A DNA stretch of 7,951 bases from Deltaproteobacteria bacterium UBA796 (GTDB taxonomy: Bacteria; Myxococcota_A; UBA796), in contig DBIS01000070.1 in assembly GCA_002296975.1 (NCBI GenBank), positions 5,205-13,155 on the forward strand, in the 5' to 3' direction. A program made the position numbers and the translations under genes. Under the pieces are notes generated by a model. The model saw nothing but the letters and a program-made list of their open reading frames with translations, was not told the DNA's origin and ran no database searches. Of the stretch, positions 1 to 6,483 are shown in pieces (the first letter of the stretch is position 1; each line of letters opens with the position of its first letter).

Positions 1-1801
1 AGACGACCCAGACGACCCAGATGTGCCAGGCCCAGACGACACCGATGAGCCCGAGTATGTCTGCGAAGCTGAAGATGTAGACCCTTCTGATATCGCACTG
101 ACAGACGCCTGCCCCGAACCCCATGTGGGCAGCTTCAGCCCCATCGTCGAATGGCACGCACTAAGCGGAAAAAGCTGTAAGGCTCAGCCGGTCGTCGGCG
201 ACCTCGACGGTGATGGCTTCCCAGAGGTGGTGGTCAACGCCCTGACCTTATTTCAACCCAAAGGCAGCCTATATGTGCTCGACGGTAGGACCGGTGCCCT
301 CAAATGGGACCGCCCAGCAAATATGGGCTACGCCGCCTCACCTGCCCTCGGAGATGTGACCGGTGATGGCCAACCAAACATCGTCGTGGTCAAAGAATAT
401 GAGCATTCGCTTGGGGCCACCGGCAGCTACGCTGTGGTGGTTTACGACCGCTTCGGCACGATCGTTTGGGAGTCAAACCGCTTTAGTGGCTCAGATTTCG
501 ACTATGTCACCGCACCCATCCTCAGCGATATGGACCACGACGGCAACGTTGAAATCATCGTCGGGCGGGTGATACTCAACAGCGACGGCACCACCCGCGG
601 TGTAGGGGTGGCTGGTCGGGGTGCCGCCGTCGATAGCTTTTTATCAGAAGGCACCATTCCCGCGGTGGCCGACTTGGACCTTGATGGCATCGAAGAAGTC
701 ATCGTTGGAAACGCCATGTACAGCCCTGACGGCGCACTCGTGTGGTTGGGTTCTGGCCAACCCGACGGCATGGTGAGCGTGGCCAACCTCGATGATGACC
801 CCGAAGGCGAGTTTATCGCGGTCAGCTACAACACCGTTCGCGCAGTCGACACCGATGGGACCATCCTATGGGGCCCCCTAGAGATGCCCTCCTCGAACAT
901 CACTTCGGCTGCAGCAATCGGCGACATCGACGGTGATGGTCATCCTGAAATCATTGTGGCGGGCGGCTCCGAGCTGTGGGCCTTGTCTCATGAGGGGACC
1001 ATCCAATGGACCGCGAGTGTCATCGATGAATCCGGAGCCACCGGTGCGAGCATCTTTGACTTTGATGGCGATGGCATCCCCGAGGTGGTCTACATCGACG
1101 AACAAGAGATGATCGTCTTCGATGGCGAGTCCGGCGCGGTGAAATTTTTCTCCTCCGAGCACTCTTCGGTCACCATGTACGACTACCCCACCATCGCAGA
1201 CGTAGACGGCGACGACCAAGCCGAAATCATCATCTGCCACGATGGGTTTTCTGAGGGTGCCGTGAGCGCCTTGGGCGACCTCGACGGCTCATGGTCCACA
1301 GCCCGAGCAGTGTGGAACCAACACGCTTATTCCATCACCAACATCAACGACGACCTCACCGTACCCGTCGACGCCGTACCCAACTTTAGTTTGTACAATA
1401 ATTATCACGCAGCCGTCGCCCGCACCGACACATCCGCTTTGAGCGACGACCTCTCTGGCGCCATATTGGATGTGTGCGAAGACGACTGCGAGTTTGATAG
1501 TCTACTGGTGACCTACCGGGTCCACAACACCTCCACCGAGCCATTTGTCGGCGATATTGCCGTGAGTTTTTATACCGAGAACGGTGGGACTGAAACCATG
1601 GTTCAGACCGTTAACATCAGCCTGCACCTGGCCAGCGGCGCCACCACTGAAGGGCTGCATGCACGGCTTCGAGATGCCTCGATACCGAGCGCTGAAGGAC
1701 TGGTGGTCTCGATCGACGACAATGGTTCGGGCACAGGCATCGTGACCGAATGTTCGGAGTCTGACAATCAGGGCTATTGGGCTGGCGGCTTTTGCGAATA
1801 A
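1..1801 (+). CDS. FG-GAP/VCBS beta-propeller surface protein, 5'-truncated by window edge
   Basis: The reading frame is open to the left edge (codons start at position 2), so the true start and any signal peptide lie outside. The GTG at 23 is not taken as the start, because the acidic D/P-rich codons before it continue in frame and match the linker of the next gene. Using residues counted from that GTG, calcium-loop (DxDxDG-type) repeats sit near 60 (DLDGDG), 111 (DVTGDG), 169 (DMDHDG), 217 (DLDLDG), 301 (DIDGDG), 346 (DFDGDG) and 393 (DVDGDD), with a degenerate one near 255. This predicts a seven- or eight-bladed integrin-alpha-like propeller. A VWNQHAYSITNINDD module follows, then a CARDB-like immunoglobulin-fold tail ending in an ECSESDN motif. 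By analogy with its downstream paralogue it is probably an exported lipoprotein. Ligand and role are unknown; binding of calcium or adhesion is family knowledge. The next gene begins 74 bases downstream. Confidence 0.9.
   Translation, partial: DDPDDPDVPGPDDTDEPEYVCEAEDVDPSDIALTDACPEPHVGSFSPIVEWHALSGKSCKAQPVVGDLDGDGFPEVVVNALTLFQPKGSLYVLDGRTGALKWDRPANMGYAASPALGDVTGDGQPNIVVVKEYEHSLGATGSYAVVVYDRFGTIVWESNRFSGSDFDYVTAPILSDMDHDGNVEIIVGRVILNSDGTTRGVGVAGRGAAVDSFLSEGTIPAVADLDLDGIEEVIVGNAMYSPDGALVWLGSGQPDGMVSVANLDDDPEGEFIAVSYNTVRAVDTDGTILWGPLEMPSSNITSAAAIGDIDGDGHPEIIVAGGSELWALSHEGTIQWTASVIDESGATGASIFDFDGDGIPEVVYIDEQEMIVFDGESGAVKFFSSEHSSVTMYDYPTIADVDGDDQAEIIICHDGFSEGAVSALGDLDGSWSTARAVWNQHAYSITNINDDLTVPVDAVPNFSLYNNYHAAVARTDTSALSDDLSGAILDVCEDDCEFDSLLVTYRVHNTSTEPFVGDIAVSFYTENGGTETMVQTVNISLHLASGATTEGLHARLRDASIPSAEGLVVSIDDNGSGTGIVTECSESDNQGYWAGGFCE
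2..19 (+). repeat. Two tandem copies of a 9-base unit coding for Asp-Asp-Pro
   Basis: The unit GACGACCCA occurs twice in a row and encodes DDP-DDP. It is the visible end of an acidic, proline-rich linker in the first propeller protein, and may continue outside the window. Linkers of this kind commonly sit between a lipid-anchored N-terminus and a folded domain. The downstream paralogue has only a shorter D/T/P-rich linker here, so this segment has probably expanded by slippage. Confidence 0.5.
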
Positions 1802-1820
1802 GTCGAATTTTTGGCACATA

Positions 1821-1848
1821 GGGTGCAGATCGCGGCGACGATGCACCC
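1821..1848 (+). other. Intergenic stem-loop between the two propeller genes
   Basis: GGGTGCA (1821-1827) and TGCACCC (1842-1848) are perfect inverted repeats around a 14-base loop. An additional inner TCG/CGA pairing is possible. It lies 19 bases after the stop of the first propeller gene and 27 bases before the start of the second. There is no T-run after it, so it is not a classical intrinsic terminator. It could slow transcription, protect a 3' end or fold in the 5' leader of the second gene. Confidence 0.4.
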
Positions 1849-1866
1849 CTGTTAGGCGTACGCTCC

Positions 1867-1870
1867 GGAG
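1867..1870 (+). promoter_or_regulatory. Ribosome binding site of the second propeller lipoprotein gene
   Basis: GGAG lies 5 bases before the ATG at 1876. It supports that start, which is also the one giving a lipoprotein signal peptide. Confidence 0.7.
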
Positions 1871-1875
1871 ACACC

Positions 1876-3759
1876 ATGAACCCACGCACCCTCGCTTTCG
1901 CCCTGATATTCAGCGCGTGTTCCGACTACAAACTCGCGGTCACGGGTAAAAATTTCGGCTCTGATACCGGGCTCACAGACCTGCCCGGCCCCATCGACAC
2001 TTCATCACCCGATTATGTTTGCGAAAACGAGAGCATCGCCGCCGCTTCTATTGGGCTGACCGACGCCTGTGCCTTGGCCCCCGTGGGCGGCTTTAGCCCC
2101 ATCGTGGAGTGGCACGCGCTGAGTGGAAAGAGCTGTAAATCCCAGCCCGTCGTCGGTGACATCGACGGTGATGGCCACCCAGAAGTGGTGGTCAACGCCA
2201 TGAGCCTGTTTCAGCCAACAGGCGACCTTTTTGTGCTCGATGGACGCACAGGCACCATCAAATGGCAGCGCGACGCCGAGATGGGCTACGCCGCTTCACC
2301 CGCTTTGGGAGATGTGACGGGAGATGGCAGCCCCAACATCGTGGTGGTCAAAGAGTATGAACATTCCCTCTTCGCCCCTGGCATCTACACGGTCGTCGTC
2401 TATGACAACCTTGGCGGCGTGGTGTGGGAGTCCGAGGATTTTAGTGGCGCGGACTTCGATTATGTCACCGCTCCTATCCTGAGCGATATGGACCACGATG
2501 GCAACGTCGAGATCGTCGTCGGGCGCGTGATTCTAAACAGCGACGGCAGCACTCGAGGTGTGGGGGTGGCTGGCCGCGGCTCGATTGGCCAAGGGCTGAT
2601 CTCTGAGAGCACCATCCCTGCTGTGGCGGACCTGGACCTGGACGGGGTCGAAGAAGTGATCGTCGGCAACGCCATGTACAGCCCTGACGGTGCACCTTTG
2701 TGGGTCGACTTTGTGCAGAAAGATGGAATGGTGAGCGTCGCCAACCTCGACGACGACCCCGAAGGCGAGTTTATCGCGGTCAGCTTCAACACCGTGCGCG
2801 CCATGGACACCAACGGCCTCACCCTTTGGGGGCCCCTCGAGATTCCCTCATCCAACATCACCTCGCCCGCAGCGATCGGCGATATCGACGGTGACGGCCA
2901 CCCTGAAATCATCGTGGCTGGCGGCTCCGAGCTGTGGGCCTTGTCTCACGAAGGCGAGGTTCAATGGACCGCGAGCGTCATCGATGAGTCCGGTGCGACC
3001 GGGGCCAGCATCTTCGACTTTGAGGGCGATGGCATCCCTGAAGTGGTCTACATCGATGAACAAGAAATGATCGTCTTCGATGGGCTTACCGGCGAGGTCA
3101 AGTTTTTCTCGACCGAGCACGCCTCGGCGACGATGTACGACTACCCCACCATCGCGGATGTAGATGGCGATGACCAAGCCGAGATTATCATCTGCCACGA
3201 CGGATTCGCAGGGGGTGCAGTGAGCGCATTGGGCGACGTCGAAGAGTCCTGGGCCCCCGCGCGGGCAGTGTGGAATCAACACGCCTACTCCATCACCAAT
3301 ATCAACGACGACCTCTCCATACCGATCGACGCCGTACCCAACTTTAGCTTGTACAATAACTACCACGCCGCCGTTACCCGCACCGACACCACCGCCCTGT
3401 TCGACGACCTCTCCGGTGCCATATTGGATGTGTGCGAAGACGATTGCGATGTTGGCGCGTTGTTGGTGACCTACCAGGTTTACAACACCTCGACCGAGCC
3501 CTTCGTCGGCGAGATCGATGTGAGCTTTTATGCCGAGGAGGGCAGCACCCGCACCTTGCTCGACACCGTGAGCATCAGCCTGGACTTGGCGAGCGGCACC
3601 ACCACCGAAGGCATGGTTCACCGGGTCGACACTGAGGCTGTGGGTGCGGCCAGCGGCATCGTGATGTCGGTCGACGATAATGGTGCGGGTATAGGGGTCG
3701 TTCCAGAGTGCTCAGAGCTCGACAACAGCGATTACTGGCCAGGCGGGTTTTGCGACTGA
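1876..3759 (+). CDS. FG-GAP/VCBS beta-propeller lipoprotein with CARDB-like C-terminus
   Basis: The 627-residue product begins with a short signal peptide (R4, hydrophobic 6-12) and a lipobox-like FSAC with Cys15, predicting lipid attachment. Ser at +2 would favour the outer membrane by the E. coli rule. Residues 16-46 are a flexible D/T/G/P linker. Calcium-loop repeats follow at 95 (DIDGDG), 146 (DVTGDG), 204 (DMDHDG), 252 (DLDLDG), about 290 (NLDDDPEG, degenerate), 336 (DIDGDG), 381 (DFEGDG) and 428 (DVDGDD). These suggest a seven- or eight-bladed propeller. A VWNQHAYSITNINDD module lies at 465-479 and a CARDB-like domain at about 512-613. Cysteines are paired in spacing (C49/C64, C520/C524, C612/C626), fitting an oxidising compartment. 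It is the downstream member of a tandem pair; the PFK-2 gene starts 38 bases later. Function is unknown; surface binding or adhesion is inferred from the domain types. Confidence 0.92.
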   Translation: MNPRTLAFALIFSACSDYKLAVTGKNFGSDTGLTDLPGPIDTSSPDYVCENESIAAASIGLTDACALAPVGGFSPIVEWHALSGKSCKSQPVVGDIDGDGHPEVVVNAMSLFQPTGDLFVLDGRTGTIKWQRDAEMGYAASPALGDVTGDGSPNIVVVKEYEHSLFAPGIYTVVVYDNLGGVVWESEDFSGADFDYVTAPILSDMDHDGNVEIVVGRVILNSDGSTRGVGVAGRGSIGQGLISESTIPAVADLDLDGVEEVIVGNAMYSPDGAPLWVDFVQKDGMVSVANLDDDPEGEFIAVSFNTVRAMDTNGLTLWGPLEIPSSNITSPAAIGDIDGDGHPEIIVAGGSELWALSHEGEVQWTASVIDESGATGASIFDFEGDGIPEVVYIDEQEMIVFDGLTGEVKFFSTEHASATMYDYPTIADVDGDDQAEIIICHDGFAGGAVSALGDVEESWAPARAVWNQHAYSITNINDDLSIPIDAVPNFSLYNNYHAAVTRTDTTALFDDLSGAILDVCEDDCDVGALLVTYQVYNTSTEPFVGEIDVSFYAEEGSTRTLLDTVSISLDLASGTTTEGMVHRVDTEAVGAASGIVMSVDDNGAGIGVVPECSELDNSDYWPGGFCD

Positions 3760-3764
3760 GCGTC

Positions 3765-3785
3765 AAGGCTATAGGCTGAAGCCTT
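3765..3785 (+). other. Small stem-loop just before the PFK-2 ribosome binding site
   Basis: AAGGCT (3765-3770) and AGCCTT (3780-3785) are inverted repeats with a 9-base loop. They lie between the lipoprotein stop and the Shine-Dalgarno sequence, which begins at 3787. The stem is only 6 base pairs and has no T-run. It is at most a weak structure that might affect translation or mark a processed 3' end. It may also be chance. Confidence 0.25.
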
Positions 3786-3786
3786 C

Positions 3787-3792
3787 AAGGAG
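3787..3792 (+). promoter_or_regulatory. Ribosome binding site of the PFK-2/FBPase-2 gene
   Basis: AAGGAG is 5 bases upstream of the ATG at 3798. It is strong and well spaced, and fixes the start of the enzyme. Confidence 0.8.
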
Positions 3793-3797
3793 TAGCC

Positions 3798-5033
3798 ATG
3801 AGTCTCGGCATCCCCATCGCAATCGCGAAACCCTTGGCCGTCGTCATGGTCGGCCTGCCTGCCCGCGGCAAAACCTACATCGCCCGAAAGCTCGCGCGCT
3901 ATCTGTCCTGGACAGGCTACCGCGCAGAGGTCTTCAATGTGGGGAACTACCGACGCGAGCGTTTTGGCGCGAAAGTACCGGCCTCATTTTTTGACCCGAC
4001 CAACACCCAAGGCCTCGACTCACGCAAAAAGGCAGCCTTTTTGGCCATGGACGATATGCTGACCTGGTTCAGAGACGGCGGTGAAATCGGCATCTACGAC
4101 GCCACCAACTCCACCCAAAAACGCAGGGCTTGGGTGATGAAGCAGTGTGACGAGGCCGGCGTGGATGTGCTCTTTGTCGAGACACTTTGCGACGACGCCA
4201 CCATCATCGACGCAAATATTCGAGACACCAAGCTACTCGCGCCAGACTACCAGGGCATCGACCCCGACCAAGCCGTCGCGGATTTTCGCGCCCGAATCGC
4301 CCATTATGAGCGGGCCTACGAGCCCATCGCATGTGAACAAACCTCATTTGTAAAGCTGATAAATGTTGGCCAACGGATCGAGGCCCAGCATGTTCAAGGC
4401 TATATCCAAGGGCGCATCACCCAGTTTGTGATGAACCTCCACATTACGCCACGGACCATCTGGTTGACCCGCCACGGGGAGTCCACCGCGAATATGGCCG
4501 GTGTGGTTGGCACCGATATGCCACTCACCAGCAGAGGGGCCGCTTATGCCAAGTCCCTGGCCACCTTTATCGGCGAGCAGCTGCCTCAGCCGGGGACCAT
4601 CTGGACATCAACACTACAGCGCGCGATTCAGACCGCAGCACCCCTGGGGCGAACCACCCACCCGCTCAAGGTCCTCGATGAAATCGACGCGGGTATCTGT
4701 GATGGCATGACCTACGCGCAAATTCAAGAGCAAATGCCTGGAGAATTTGCGAGAAGAAGTGCGGACAAGCTTGGGTATCGCTATCCAAGAGGTGAGTCTT
4801 ATGAAGACGTTATCGCGCGACTTGACCCACTAATATTAGAGCTTGAACGCCAACAAAACCCTGTTCTTGTTGTCAGCCATAACGCCATATTGAGGGTACT
4901 CTACGGTTATCTCTCCGATGCCGCCCGCGAGGCCGTGCCCCATATTGATGTGCCTCTGCACACCGTGATGAGCCTGACCCCCCGCGCCTATGGCTGCGAA
5001 GTCAAGACCACCGTCCTCGACGCAGCAGTCTAA
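3798..5033 (+). CDS. Bifunctional 6-phosphofructo-2-kinase / fructose-2,6-bisphosphatase (PFKFB type)
   Basis: The enzyme makes fructose-2,6-bisphosphate from fructose-6-phosphate and ATP (N-terminal kinase) and hydrolyses it back (C-terminal phosphatase); it is cytoplasmic. In the 411-residue product the kinase half shows a P-loop GLPARGKT (19-26), FNVGNYRRE (46-54), a Walker-B-like IYDATN (99-104) and NIRDTKLLAPDY (140-151) with the conserved Lys145. The phosphatase half shows LTRHGES (223-229) with the phospho-accepting His226, EIDAG (295-299) with the acid Glu295, and VSHNAILR (359-366) with the second His361. GESYEDV (332-338) and the conserved end PLHTVMSLTPRAYGC are also present. Both active sites look intact. 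The fit to animal PFKFB proteins is close along the whole length, but the N-terminus is short and the long C-terminal regulatory extension is absent. The small downstream gene begins 4 bases after the stop. In vivo bifunctionality is inference. Confidence 0.95.
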   Translation: MSLGIPIAIAKPLAVVMVGLPARGKTYIARKLARYLSWTGYRAEVFNVGNYRRERFGAKVPASFFDPTNTQGLDSRKKAAFLAMDDMLTWFRDGGEIGIYDATNSTQKRRAWVMKQCDEAGVDVLFVETLCDDATIIDANIRDTKLLAPDYQGIDPDQAVADFRARIAHYERAYEPIACEQTSFVKLINVGQRIEAQHVQGYIQGRITQFVMNLHITPRTIWLTRHGESTANMAGVVGTDMPLTSRGAAYAKSLATFIGEQLPQPGTIWTSTLQRAIQTAAPLGRTTHPLKVLDEIDAGICDGMTYAQIQEQMPGEFARRSADKLGYRYPRGESYEDVIARLDPLILELERQQNPVLVVSHNAILRVLYGYLSDAAREAVPHIDVPLHTVMSLTPRAYGCEVKTTVLDAAV

Positions 5034-5037
5034 GCCA

Positions 5038-5547
5038 ATGCACCTGTCTCCATGGTTGACATTGCTCGCACCTGTCATTGACCTGGCAGACCCACCCCCA
5101 CGACCGGTCCCACCACAACCCGCTGGGGCTTCACGCTTGGAGTTGGGGGTGGGTGTGGGCCTTAGCGATGACATTGGCTGGGAGCTGGATCTCGGCCTGA
5201 TTGGTGCTGGCTATTTGCTGGCGTGGCCCGATGAGCACGTATCGACCTCCCACACCGTTTGGAGTCGGGTCCAAGCCACACACTATATGCCCGCAGACTC
5301 CGAGATGATCGCAGAGCGCTTCTGGATTGGCCCCCTCATCCGTGGGAGCATCGCCACAGAGCTTGTTGGCCGATATGGTACCGCTCCGGGCACGATGTTT
5401 CGTTACGATTTCTCGGTGGGTTTACGGGGCGAGGCGAGCCCAGGTGTGACCGGCGGGTTCGGCCTTGGCTGGGCCGTCATTCATGATGCCCGACAAGCCA
5501 AAATTCATCATGGCTCTCAGTTGTGGGGCGAGCTGATGTTTCGCTAA
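5038..5547 (+). CDS. Hypothetical exported protein, possibly beta-rich
   Basis: I do not recognise this protein. From the ATG at 5038 it has 169 residues: a modest hydrophobic stretch (5-15), a proline-rich segment (19-28), then a Gly-rich body with alternating hydrophobic residues, such as LELGVGVGL (34-42) and GWELDLGLIGAGYLLAW (47-63). It ends in GELMFR. The pattern resembles small outer-membrane or periplasmic beta proteins, but no motif proves it. There is no clear Shine-Dalgarno sequence; the start lies 4 bases after the PFK-2 stop, so translational coupling is plausible. An in-frame ATG at 4990 would add 16 residues with K4, R6 and K15, which would give a better charged signal-peptide start, at the cost of a 44-base overlap with the enzyme gene. 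The start is therefore uncertain. It converges with the lipoprotein gene on the other strand, 28 bases away. Confidence 0.6.
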   Translation: MHLSPWLTLLAPVIDLADPPPRPVPPQPAGASRLELGVGVGLSDDIGWELDLGLIGAGYLLAWPDEHVSTSHTVWSRVQATHYMPADSEMIAERFWIGPLIRGSIATELVGRYGTAPGTMFRYDFSVGLRGEASPGVTGGFGLGWAVIHDARQAKIHHGSQLWGELMFR

Positions 5548-5575
5548 GCGCGCAGTCCCTCTTAGACTTTGAGCT

Positions 5576-6409
5576 TTACCAAAGTACAGGGTTTGTGGTC
5601 GCACCGTACCAAGCACCCGGCAAGACCATGGTGTTGAGGACCTCACCCGTGGTGGGGCTTATCTCAAGGGCGAGGCCATCCTCTGTGAAGCCGTACAAGG
5701 CGCCGTTGGCATAGCCAAGCCCGTAAATGCGCTCGACGCCGATAATGCCCCGAGGCACGACCACGCCGGAGTTTGGGTCGACAACCACCAAGCCATCGTC
5801 CTCTCGAACCGCCCAGTACAGTAGTCCATCGGGCAGACCGACCATATCTCCAGAGGTCTCAAAGCGGCCTTCGGGCACGATGGTAGAGGCTGCTCCGGTG
5901 AGGGTATCGATGGCGTATAAGCCGTCGCCGCCGCCAACAAGCAGACCGTCAGATGTACAGGTCAGGCCAAAGAGTGGAAAATCGAGAGGGGCGAGGGGCC
6001 AGACTTCGGCAGTGTAGGCGTTGATGCCGTACAGGGTGCTGTGGCTGACCCCATAAAAGCGCCCAATATTATCGATGGCGATATCGGTGATGTACTCGAG
6101 CTCTTGGCCATCGGCGCTAAAAAAGTTGCCGACGATGCTCAACATTCCAGACTCAGGATCCCATGAATACAGGGTCTCGCCAGTGTGCAAGTAGACGGGC
6201 TCGTCTGGCACATCAATGTCTGGTGGCTCTTCGCCGACCGGTGGTTCTTCTTCGGTCACCTCGAGCGGCTCGCCGGTGTCGAGGGGGAACTCGCCGGTGT
6301 CAAAAGCGACGACGGGGTCGTCTTGGCCCGCTTGAGAGCTGTTTGAGGTTTTATGGACCTGGTAGTCCGAACACCCAAAAACACAGATTAGGCCGAGCAA
6401 ATACCGCAT
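5576..6409 (-). CDS. Small beta-propeller-like lipoprotein
   Basis: The 277-residue product has a very short signal peptide (R2, hydrophobic 3-11) ending in VFGC with Cys13 as the likely lipidated residue. A linker of about 50 residues, rich in Asp, Glu, Pro, Thr and Gly, follows (22-70, with DTGEFPLDTGEP). The remainder contains about five related units of the form LYxxDxxTGxxxxI: LYSWDPESG (80-88), LYGINAYTAE (126-135), LYAIDTLTG (164-172), LVVVDPNSG (207-215) and ALEISPTTGE (247-256). This predicts a Kelch/SMP-30/PQQ-like propeller without a recognisable catalytic residue. The mature start CSDYQ matches CSDYK of the propeller lipoprotein at 1876. It is divergent from the halogenase-type gene, with 74 bases between starts. 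Function is unknown; a surface or periplasmic binding role is inferred. Confidence 0.85.
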   Translation of the reverse strand: MRYLLGLICVFGCSDYQVHKTSNSSQAGQDDPVVAFDTGEFPLDTGEPLEVTEEEPPVGEEPPDIDVPDEPVYLHTGETLYSWDPESGMLSIVGNFFSADGQELEYITDIAIDNIGRFYGVSHSTLYGINAYTAEVWPLAPLDFPLFGLTCTSDGLLVGGGDGLYAIDTLTGAASTIVPEGRFETSGDMVGLPDGLLYWAVREDDGLVVVDPNSGVVVPRGIIGVERIYGLGYANGALYGFTEDGLALEISPTTGEVLNTMVLPGAWYGATTNPVLW

Positions 6410-6414
6410 ATCGC

Positions 6415-6420
6415 ACCTCC
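6415..6420 (-). promoter_or_regulatory. Ribosome binding site of the small propeller lipoprotein gene
   Basis: Read on the - strand, GGAGGT is 5 bases before the ATG (6409-6407). It is a near-perfect Shine-Dalgarno sequence and supports this start. Confidence 0.8.
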
Positions 6421-6467
6421 AGCGCGGCCGTGATATCTCGATCTGACCGATTCCTCCACCACTTTCG

Positions 6468-6479
6468 ACGGTTAACCGT
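6468..6479. promoter_or_regulatory. Perfect 12-base palindrome in the divergent spacer, candidate operator
   Basis: ACGGTTAACCGT is self-complementary over all 12 bases. It lies in the 74-base region (6410-6483) between the divergent lipoprotein and halogenase-type genes, 4 bases before the latter's ATG. It occupies the place where a Shine-Dalgarno sequence would be, and none is seen there. A dimeric repressor could bind here and control one or both genes. I could not identify convincing -35/-10 elements in the spacer on either strand. No second copy of the site was seen. Confidence 0.35.
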
Positions 6480-6483
6480 ACAA

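Larger units (their letters stand above)
56..3756 (+). repeat. Tandem gene duplication, two units offset by 1958 bases
   Basis: Codons 56-1798 of the first gene and 2014-3756 of the second encode 581 residues each and align from the YVC motif to the C-terminal GGFC[ED] without an insertion or deletion. By eye, roughly four residues in five are identical, more in the propeller and fewer in the C-terminal CARDB-like domain. Synonymous differences are frequent. For example, 920-997 and 2878-2955 encode the same 26 residues with nine third-position changes. The duplication is therefore not recent, and both copies appear to have been kept by selection. Confidence 0.9.

Noticed and set aside
2848..3621. 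Long - strand open frame of 257 codons inside the second propeller gene
   Set aside because: It is antisense to the strongly supported propeller gene. Shorter antisense frames occur in the first copy too (for example 878-1240). They arise from the codon bias of GC-rich D/G repeats and show no recognisable domain.
4720..4900. A slightly AT-richer patch within the phosphatase half of the PFK-2/FBPase-2 gene
   Set aside because: The frame and conserved motifs continue without a break, and the local shift is too small to indicate a junction or insertion.
5566..5585. ACTTTG/CAAAGT inverted repeat between the convergent genes ending at 5547 and 5576
   Set aside because: The stem is a 6-base-pair AT-rich one with an 8-base loop and no T-run on either strand. 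It is too weak to call a terminator.
5727..6017. + strand open frame of 96 codons
   Set aside because: It is wholly antisense to the propeller lipoprotein, which has a lipobox, repeats and a strong ribosome binding site.
6163..6483. N-terminal extension of 107 codons of the halogenase-type frame
   Set aside because: It runs mostly antisense to the lipoprotein gene, is Arg-rich and resembles no domain. The FAD motif is at the normal distance from the ATG at 6484.
6410..6483. Possible promoter elements in the divergent spacer
   Set aside because: Only poor partial matches to -35/-10 boxes with unsuitable spacing were seen on either strand.
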